DNA from: JBOGWY01 sp050694015
GTDB lineage: Bacteria; Actinomycetota; CADDZG01; WHSQ01
DNA: 9,933 nucleotides
Direction: 5' to 3'
Assembly (NCBI GenBank): GCA_050694015.1
Contig: JBOGWY010000318.1
Coordinates: 1-9,933 of the forward strand
Shown here: positions 5,600-9,933 of the stretch, one piece after another
Layout: the number at the start of each line of letters is the position of its first letter
Numbering within the stretch: the first letter of the stretch is position 1
The notes under the pieces: generated by a model
The model's database searches: none
The model's input: only the letters and a program-made list of their open reading frames with translations
Told to the model about the DNA's origin: nothing
Translations under genes and position numbers: made by a program

Positions 5600-6745
5600 G
5601 TGAGCACCTCTCAACGGAGGCGCGTCGTCGTCCTCGGCTCCACCGGATCCATCGGTCGCCAGGCCCTCGACGTGATCCAAGCCGATCCCGAACGCTTCGA
5701 AGTCGTGGCGCTGGTCGCCGGCAGCGACGCGGACGGGCTCGAGCAGCAGGCCGGCGCTTTCGGTGTGACCACGACCGGGCTGGGGGCCGAGGATGCCGCG
5801 GAGATCGCGACGCACGAGGACGCCGACATCGTGCTGAACGCGATCGTGGGAGCCGCAGGGCTCCGCGCCACGATCGCGGCCCTGGAGCGCGGCAAGATCG
5901 TCGCGCTGGCCAACAAGGAGAGCCTGGTGGCCGGCGGCGAGGCCTGCGCGCGTGCCGCCGAGCTCGGCGGCGGGACGATCGTTCCCGTCGACTCGGAACA
6001 TGCCGCGCTCGCGCAGGCGCTCGAGGGTAGGGATCGCAGCCACATCGCCGGCATCGTCATCACCGCGTCGGGAGGGCCGTTCCGTACGCGGAGCGATCTC
6101 GAGGGAGTCTCGCCCGAGGAAGCCCTTGCTCACCCAACGTGGTCGATGGGTCCCAAGATCACGATCGATTCCGCGACGCTCATGAACAAGGGTCTCGAGG
6201 TGATCGAAGCTCATCACCTGTTCGGGTTCTCCTACGACGACATCCACGTGATCGTCCATCCGCAATCCGTCGTCCACGGCATGGTGACCTTCGTCGACGG
6301 AACCGTGTTGATGCAGGCGGCGCCGACCGACATGCGGATCCCGATCCAGGCCGCGCTCTCGGCCCCCGAACGGTTCCCGATGTCGATCCCCCCGGTGGAC
6401 CTCGCCGCCCAGGGACATCTGGACTTCGAGCCTGTAGACACCGACAGGTTCCCGAGCCTGGAGCTCGCGTACGAGGCCGGACGGAGGGGCCGGTCGTTCC
6501 CCGCCGTCCTCAACGCCGTCAACGAAGAAGCCGTGCGGGCGTTCCTCGGCGGAGCGATCGGATTCACGGACATCGCCCGGATCGTTGAAGCCGCGCTCGG
6601 CATGCACCACGGGTTCGACGTCGACGACCTCGAGAGCGTCCTGCAGGCCGATGCCGCCGGTCGCCGGCTCGCCGACGAGATCATGGATCGTTCGCCGCAA
6701 CGCGTCGGGGGGCACGCGATGAGCTCCGGAGTGGAAGCGACATGA
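5600..6745 (+). CDS. dxr: 1-deoxy-D-xylulose 5-phosphate reductoisomerase
   Basis: DXR (IspC), the committed step of the MEP isoprenoid pathway: NADPH-dependent rearrangement and reduction of DXP to MEP; target of fosmidomycin. The NADPH-binding motif GSTGSIG is at residues 13-19, followed by NKESLV in the middle of the N-terminal domain. The metal and substrate residues are present as Asp131-Ser132-Glu133 (VDSEHAAL) and in NKGLEVIEA (Asn196, Lys197, Glu200), matching Asp150, Glu152, Asn227, Lys228 and Glu231 of E. coli. ASGGPF and HPQSVVHGMV are also present. The C-terminal helical domain includes FPAVLNAVNEEAV. The 381-aa length is normal (about 390-400). The GTG start has no SD but a well-placed -10 candidate. 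The 3' end overlaps rip1 by ATGA. Together with ispG downstream it supplies two steps of the same pathway. Confidence 0.96.
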   Translation: MSTSQRRRVVVLGSTGSIGRQALDVIQADPERFEVVALVAGSDADGLEQQAGAFGVTTTGLGAEDAAEIATHEDADIVLNAIVGAAGLRATIAALERGKIVALANKESLVAGGEACARAAELGGGTIVPVDSEHAALAQALEGRDRSHIAGIVITASGGPFRTRSDLEGVSPEEALAHPTWSMGPKITIDSATLMNKGLEVIEAHHLFGFSYDDIHVIVHPQSVVHGMVTFVDGTVLMQAAPTDMRIPIQAALSAPERFPMSIPPVDLAAQGHLDFEPVDTDRFPSLELAYEAGRRGRSFPAVLNAVNEEAVRAFLGGAIGFTDIARIVEAALGMHHGFDVDDLESVLQADAAGRRLADEIMDRSPQRVGGHAMSSGVEAT

Positions 6746-7929
6746 GTCTCGGCATCGTCCTGTTCATCGTTGCACTACTCGTCGTGATCATGATCCACGA
6801 GGCCGGTCACTTCATCGCGGCGAAGCTTCTCGGCTTCAAGGCAACGAAGTTCTTCGTCGGCTTCGGGCCCACCTTGTGGTCGATCACGCGCGGCGAGACC
6901 GAGTACGGCATCAAGGCGATCCCGGCCGGTGGTTTCGTGAAGATCATCGGGATGAACCCGTATGAGGAGGTCCCCGCCGCGGATCAACCGCGCGCGTACG
7001 GGAACCGTCCGAAGTGGCAGCGCGCGATCATGATCGCCGCCGGCCCCGCGACCCACTGGCCGCTCGCGTTCCTGATCCTCGTTATCACCGCGATGACGGT
7101 CGGTTTCCCTACAGGTGAACCGACCAACACGATCAGCGCGATCGAGACGCGAATCGAAGGCGACTCGACCCCCGCCGCCGAGGCCGGATTCCTCCCCGAC
7201 GACACGATCGTTGCGATCAACGACGAGCCGGTCGACTCGTGGGCGGACACACGTCGAGCGATCCGCAACGCCGCGGGGGAGCAGACGACGTTCACGATCG
7301 ACCGTGACGGTGAGACGATGCAGATCTCCACGACCGTCGGCAGCGCGCTGTTCGACGCCGACGACAACCTCGTCGACTACGCGGCGCCCGGCGAGCAGCT
7401 ACGCGCGCCCGAGCCCGGCGAGATCGAGGTCGGTTTCCTCGGGGTCTCACCGTCGGAGCGCTACGACAAGGCGTCACCCGGCACCGCGATCGTGGACTCG
7501 GGGCGCACCGTCGCGTTCTTCACGTGGCAGTCGATGACCGGGTTGTTCGAGCCGTTCTCGACGGTGTTCAACGGCGAGCTGTGGGCCGCGCTCCAGGGCG
7601 AGGGGCCGCGCGATGCAGAAGACGGCGGACCCGTGGGGATCGTGGGTGCCGGGCGCGTCGCCGGCGAGACCGTGCAGCTCGGGCGTTACTTCGCGTTCGC
7701 CAATTTCGTGGCGGGCCTGACGATCTTCATCGGTTTGATCAACCTGCTGCCCCTCCCGCCGCTCGACGGAGGGCACCTGGCGGTGGTCGGTTACGAGGCG
7801 ATCACGCGACGCCGCGTCGACGTCCGCAAGCTGATCCCGGTCGCGGCCGCGGTCATCTCGTTCCTGGTGCTGTTGTTCATCGCGGTGCTGTATCTGGATC
7901 TCGCGCGACCACTGCGCGTTCCGCTCTAG
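6742..7929 (+). CDS. rseP: Site-2 intramembrane zinc metalloprotease (RseP/Rip1 family, M50)
   Basis: Membrane-embedded site-2 protease that cleaves anti-sigma factors or other membrane substrates within the bilayer; the actinobacterial member is called Rip1. The first transmembrane helix carries the zinc site HEAGH (His19, Glu20, His23). A second hydrophobic stretch starts at AGPATHWPLAF. A PDZ domain follows at about residues 135-200 (AAEAGFLPDDTIVAINDEPV). The second active-site motif NLLPLPPLDGGH, with zinc ligand Asp342, lies in a third membrane segment, and a last helix (VISFLVLLFIAVLYLDLA) ends the protein. The 395-aa length is normal. In the usual GPxxN motif, the Asn position is His105. 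The ATG overlaps the dxr stop (ATGA), so translation is probably coupled. No anti-sigma substrate gene is in the window. Confidence 0.94.
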   Translation: MSLGIVLFIVALLVVIMIHEAGHFIAAKLLGFKATKFFVGFGPTLWSITRGETEYGIKAIPAGGFVKIIGMNPYEEVPAADQPRAYGNRPKWQRAIMIAAGPATHWPLAFLILVITAMTVGFPTGEPTNTISAIETRIEGDSTPAAEAGFLPDDTIVAINDEPVDSWADTRRAIRNAAGEQTTFTIDRDGETMQISTTVGSALFDADDNLVDYAAPGEQLRAPEPGEIEVGFLGVSPSERYDKASPGTAIVDSGRTVAFFTWQSMTGLFEPFSTVFNGELWAALQGEGPRDAEDGGPVGIVGAGRVAGETVQLGRYFAFANFVAGLTIFIGLINLLPLPPLDGGHLAVVGYEAITRRRVDVRKLIPVAAAVISFLVLLFIAVLYLDLARPLRVPL

Positions 7930-7930
7930 A

Positions 7931-7976
7931 GGCCTAGCTCTGCGTTCGGCCACTCTGCGACCGGCCTAGCTCTGCG
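7931..7976. repeat. Three imperfect 15-17 bp units at a convergent gene junction
   Basis: GGCCTAGCTCTGCG occurs exactly at 7931-7944 and again at 7963-7976, with a degenerate copy GGCCACTCTGCG (7948-7959) between. Each unit is GGCC followed by CTCTGCG. The third copy contains the receiver gene's stop codon and last codons. Pairing between the self-complementary GGCC boxes is possible but weak and there is no T-run, so this is not a clear terminator. It fills nearly the whole gap between rseP and the receiver gene. Confidence 0.6.
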
Positions 7977-8319
7977 GCGCGACGAATCCCTTCAGGAGTG
8001 TGCCGACGTCGGCCATCCGGCGCTTGTCGAGGAAGTCGTCGGCCCAGTTCGGCTTGTCGGCGAGGAAGCCGGAGAAAGCGATGATGCGCGTACCGGGGGC
8101 CGCGTCGCGGAGCAGGGGAGCGAGCTGACCGCCGTTCATCTGCGGCATCAGAAAGTCGAGGAGTACGAACGTGGGCTGGTGCTCCTGGGCGAGGCCCAGT
8201 GCCTCTTGCGACGTGGCGGCTCCGCCGATCACCTCGAACCCGTCCTTGGTCAGCAAACGTGTGACGAGATCGCGGATCTCGAGGGAATCGTCAACGATCA
8301 GCACAGATCCGAGTGGCAT
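7966..8319 (-). CDS. Stand-alone response regulator receiver protein (CheY-like)
   Basis: Single-domain receiver of 117 aa with no output domain. The fold is complete: acidic pair Asp10-Asp11 after the first strand (VLIVDDS), phosphoacceptor Asp55 (VLLDFLMPQMNGG), the Ser83 switch position (IIAFSG) and a Lys at 99 (FLDKRRM) in place of the usual Lys-Pro. After beta-4 there is an atypical loop, GFLADKPNWADDFLDK. Such proteins either pass phosphate on (Spo0F-like) or bind a partner (CheY-like); which applies here cannot be told. No histidine kinase is adjacent. It lies alone on the minus strand between rseP and ispG, convergent with rseP and divergent from ispG. No SD precedes its ATG, but TAGAGT is placed to start the transcript at the A of ATG. 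Confidence 0.9.
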   Translation of the reverse strand: MPLGSVLIVDDSLEIRDLVTRLLTKDGFEVIGGAATSQEALGLAQEHQPTFVLLDFLMPQMNGGQLAPLLRDAAPGTRIIAFSGFLADKPNWADDFLDKRRMADVGTLLKGFVAPQS

Positions 8320-8322
8320 CCG

Positions 8323-8351
8323 CCGACTCTAAACGCGTACCCCCATAGACT
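8323..8351 (+). promoter_or_regulatory. Promoter for a leaderless ispG transcript
   Basis: CCGACT (8323-8328), a 17-bp spacer, then TAGACT (8346-8351) form a promoter with a TAnnnT -10 and a -35 matching TTGACA at three central bases. Counting the last T as -7 puts +1 on 8358, the G of the ispG GTG. There is no SD. The -35 overlaps the -10 of the divergent receiver gene (8326-8331). Confidence 0.55.
8326..8331 (-). promoter_or_regulatory. -10 box for a leaderless receiver-gene transcript
   Basis: On the minus strand TAGAGT reads from 8331 to 8326 and matches TAnnnT. Counting its last T as -7 puts +1 on 8319, exactly the A of the receiver gene's ATG. No SD is present. The -35 at 17-bp spacing (TCCAGT) is weak. 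Confidence 0.5.
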
Positions 8352-8357
8352 GGACGC

Positions 8358-9551
8358 GTGACCTTCGAACGCCGCAAAACACGCCAGATCCACGTCGGGA
8401 ACGTCGCCCTAGGGGGCGATGCGCCCATCTCCATCCAGTCGATGACGACGACGAAGACCGACGACGTCCAGGCGACGCTCATCCAGGTTCACGAACTCGC
8501 GACCCAGGGGGCCGACATCGTTCGGGTGGCCGTCCCACACGAAGGGGACGCTCTCGCCTTGCCCACGATCGTCGCCGAGGGCGGGGTCCCGATCATCGCC
8601 GACATCCACTTCTCGGTCCGCCTGGCGATGATGGCGCTGGAGGCCGGGGTCCACGGCCTACGACTCAATCCCGGGAACATGCGCAACCCGAAGCACATCA
8701 AGCAGGTCGCAGAAGCGGCGACCGAGCGCGGGATCCCGATCCGGATCGGAGTGAACGCCGGATCGCTCGACAAGAAACTCGTCGCGAAGTACGGACGCCC
8801 GACCGCGGAAGCGCTCGTCGAGAGTGCGCTCTACGAGATATCGCTGCTCGAACAGCACGGCTTCACCGACATCAAGGTTTCGGTCAAGCACCAGAACGTC
8901 GCCGAGATGATCGCGGCCTACCGTCTGCTCGCGACTAAGACCGACGTGCCGTTCCATCTCGGTGTGACGGAGGCCGGGACACCTAAACAGGGCAACATCA
9001 AGTCGGCGATCGGGATCGGGACGCTGCTCGCGGAAGGGATCGGCGACACGATCCGGGTATCGCTGACGGCCGACCCCGTCGAAGAGGTGAAGCTCGGCAA
9101 GCAGATCCTCAACGCGCTCGGCATCCGGCAGGAAGGGTTCGATCTCGTCGCGTGCCCGTCATGCGGTCGCGCCGAGCTCGACGTGTTCGCTCTCGCGGAA
9201 GAGGTCGAGGCCGCGATCGAGAAGATGGACCTGCCCCCGATGCAGATCGCGGTGATGGGTTGCGAGGTCAACGGGCCGGGCGAGGCACGTGACGCCGACA
9301 TCGGCATCGCCGCGGGGCCCGGACGCGGTCTCCTCTTCTCGAAGGGCAAGCAGATCGGATGGGTGCCCCACGACCAACTGGTCCCCGCGCTCCTCGAAGA
9401 GGCCGAACGCGTCGCCGCCGAGATCCGCGCGGCGGGCAGCGATGGCGGCGATAGCAGCGATGGTGGCAACGGCGGCAACAGCCGCCCGACGATCGTCAAG
9501 GGGGCCGGGCGCCGCCTCCTCGACGTCGGCATGAAGCCCCCGGCCGGCTAG
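8358..9551 (+). CDS. ispG: 4-hydroxy-3-methylbut-2-enyl diphosphate synthase (IspG/GcpE)
   Basis: [4Fe-4S] enzyme of the MEP pathway that converts MEcPP to HMBPP by reductive ring opening. The N-terminal TIM barrel carries the SIQSMTTTKTDD motif, VPIIADIHFSVRLA, GLRLNPGNM and IRIGVNAGSL. The C-terminal domain has the cluster ligands Cys266 and Cys269 (CPSCGR) and Cys302 (MGCEVNGPGEA), with Glu309 spaced from Cys302 as in E. coli (Cys305, Glu312). The protein has 397 aa. Residues 360-375 are a Gly/Ser/Asp/Asn-rich stretch placed between the core and a short conserved-looking tail (IVKGAGRRLLDV), likely a flexible linker. GTG 8358 is chosen because the homology begins at once and a -10 box is exactly placed for a leaderless start. 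The gene follows rseP in the usual actinobacterial order, but is separated from it here by a reversed receiver gene. Confidence 0.96.
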   Translation: MTFERRKTRQIHVGNVALGGDAPISIQSMTTTKTDDVQATLIQVHELATQGADIVRVAVPHEGDALALPTIVAEGGVPIIADIHFSVRLAMMALEAGVHGLRLNPGNMRNPKHIKQVAEAATERGIPIRIGVNAGSLDKKLVAKYGRPTAEALVESALYEISLLEQHGFTDIKVSVKHQNVAEMIAAYRLLATKTDVPFHLGVTEAGTPKQGNIKSAIGIGTLLAEGIGDTIRVSLTADPVEEVKLGKQILNALGIRQEGFDLVACPSCGRAELDVFALAEEVEAAIEKMDLPPMQIAVMGCEVNGPGEARDADIGIAAGPGRGLLFSKGKQIGWVPHDQLVPALLEEAERVAAEIRAAGSDGGDSSDGGNGGNSRPTIVKGAGRRLLDVGMKPPAG

Positions 9552-9933
9552 GGATCCGGTGGTTTGAACTTCCCGTTCTTCCGGTCGCGCTCGGTCTTGG
9601 CCTGGTGACAACTCCAGCATCGCGGCTTCAGGTTCCCATTGGACGTGGGACCCCGCGCCGCGCGCGGTTTCACATGATCGAATTCGGTTCGGAAGCGGTT
9701 GCCGCAATCGACGCATCGCACGCCGTCGAAGTCCGGCGACGATCCGAGCTCGAGGGCCACGGCCACTTCAACGGGTATGTGCCGGGTCCAGCGCTTGAAG
9801 TGACGCAGGTCCTTCCCATCGAAGAACACGCCGTTGAGGAACGCGTCATCAGCGATGGCACGCGCGACCTGCGGTGCGACCGGCCCCACCCCGGGGATCT
9901 TGCAGATCTCGCCCTCGCGCACGTCGGTCCAGC
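9548..9933 (-). CDS. HNH endonuclease domain protein, partial (N-terminus outside window)
   Basis: C-terminal part of a protein with a zinc-type HNH nuclease domain. The frame stays open to the window edge; a GTG at 9922 could be a start, but in-frame codons upstream (reading WTD) continue and the visible part starts mid-homology. Numbered from that GTG, the segment EICKIPGVGPV and DDAFLNGVFFDGKDLRHFKR (residues 5-44) resembles the region preceding the nuclease in DUF222/13E12-like actinobacterial HNH proteins. The HNH core has zinc cysteines Cys70 and Cys73 (CVDCGNRF), Asp82-His83 (EFDHVKP), Asn97, and Cys102 and Cys105-His106 (LKPRCWSCHQAK). Members occur in many copies in actinobacterial genomes and often show mobile-like distribution; their function is unclear. 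Its TAG overlaps the ispG stop in CTAG (9548-9551). Family assignment beyond HNH is from memory. Confidence 0.85.
   Translation of the reverse strand, partial: WTDVREGEICKIPGVGPVAPQVARAIADDAFLNGVFFDGKDLRHFKRWTRHIPVEVAVALELGSSPDFDGVRCVDCGNRFRTEFDHVKPRAARGPTSNGNLKPRCWSCHQAKTERDRKNGKFKPPDP

Noticed and set aside
5540..6715. A 391-codon minus-strand open frame opposite dxr
   Set aside because: It mirrors dxr codon structure, has no family resemblance, and overlaps a complete enzyme gene.
1..9933. CRISPR array, tRNA, rRNA, insertion sequence or prophage
   Set aside because: No regular repeat-spacer pattern, tRNA-like fold, transposase or terminal inverted repeats were found. XerC is a housekeeping recombinase here, not an integrase beside an attachment site.

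Overview
The window is a GC-rich (about two-thirds by eye) bacterial chromosome segment that looks actinobacterial. The reasons are gene order and protein character: a XerC-type recombinase, a WhiG-type sigma factor, then rpsB-tsf-pyrH-frr-cdsA-dxr-rip1 (rseP)-ispG, which is a classic actinobacterial arrangement. GTG and TTG starts are frequent, and the best promoter-like motifs are TAnnnT -10 boxes placed exactly for leaderless transcription. I cannot name the genus. A short-form EF-Ts (207 aa) and the absence of proS after ispG suggest a lineage away from the well-known Streptomyces/Mycobacterium branches, but this is inference.

Layout. 1-879 (+): xerC, lacking only its extreme N-terminus at the window edge. 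854-1684 (+): whiG-like sigma factor, overlapping xerC. 1685-1807: the largest intergenic region, with a perfect hairpin at the whiG stop codon, a TAGACT -10 candidate inside a palindrome, and a structured rpsB leader in which the Shine-Dalgarno (SD) sequence can be paired. 1808-4693 (+): a tight translation cluster, rpsB, tsf, pyrH and frr. 4694-7929 (+): membrane and isoprenoid genes, cdsA, dxr and the site-2 protease rip1/rseP; frr, cdsA, dxr and rip1 are abutting, overlapping or 39 bp apart. 7930-7965: three imperfect 15-17 bp repeats at a convergent gene junction. 7966-8319 (-): a stand-alone receiver-domain protein. 8320-8357: a 38-bp divergent intergenic region in which both flanking genes have a -10 box placing +1 on the first base of the start codon. 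8358-9551 (+): ispG. 9548-9933 (-): 3' part of an HNH endonuclease gene that runs off the window and shares the palindromic CTAG stop with ispG.

Function. The window is mainly housekeeping: chromosome dimer resolution, translation elongation and recycling, pyrimidine nucleotide synthesis, CDP-diacylglycerol synthesis, two enzymes of the MEP isoprenoid pathway (Dxr and IspG) and regulated intramembrane proteolysis. The accessory elements are the lone receiver gene and the HNH gene, both on the minus strand around ispG.

I see no CRISPR array, tRNA, rRNA, insertion sequence or phage module, and no clearly new multi-gene system. The most worthwhile signals are regulatory: the paired leaderless promoters between the receiver gene and ispG, and the foldable rpsB leader. 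The lone receiver itself and some unusual protein features in Rip1, EF-Ts and IspG also merit a look.
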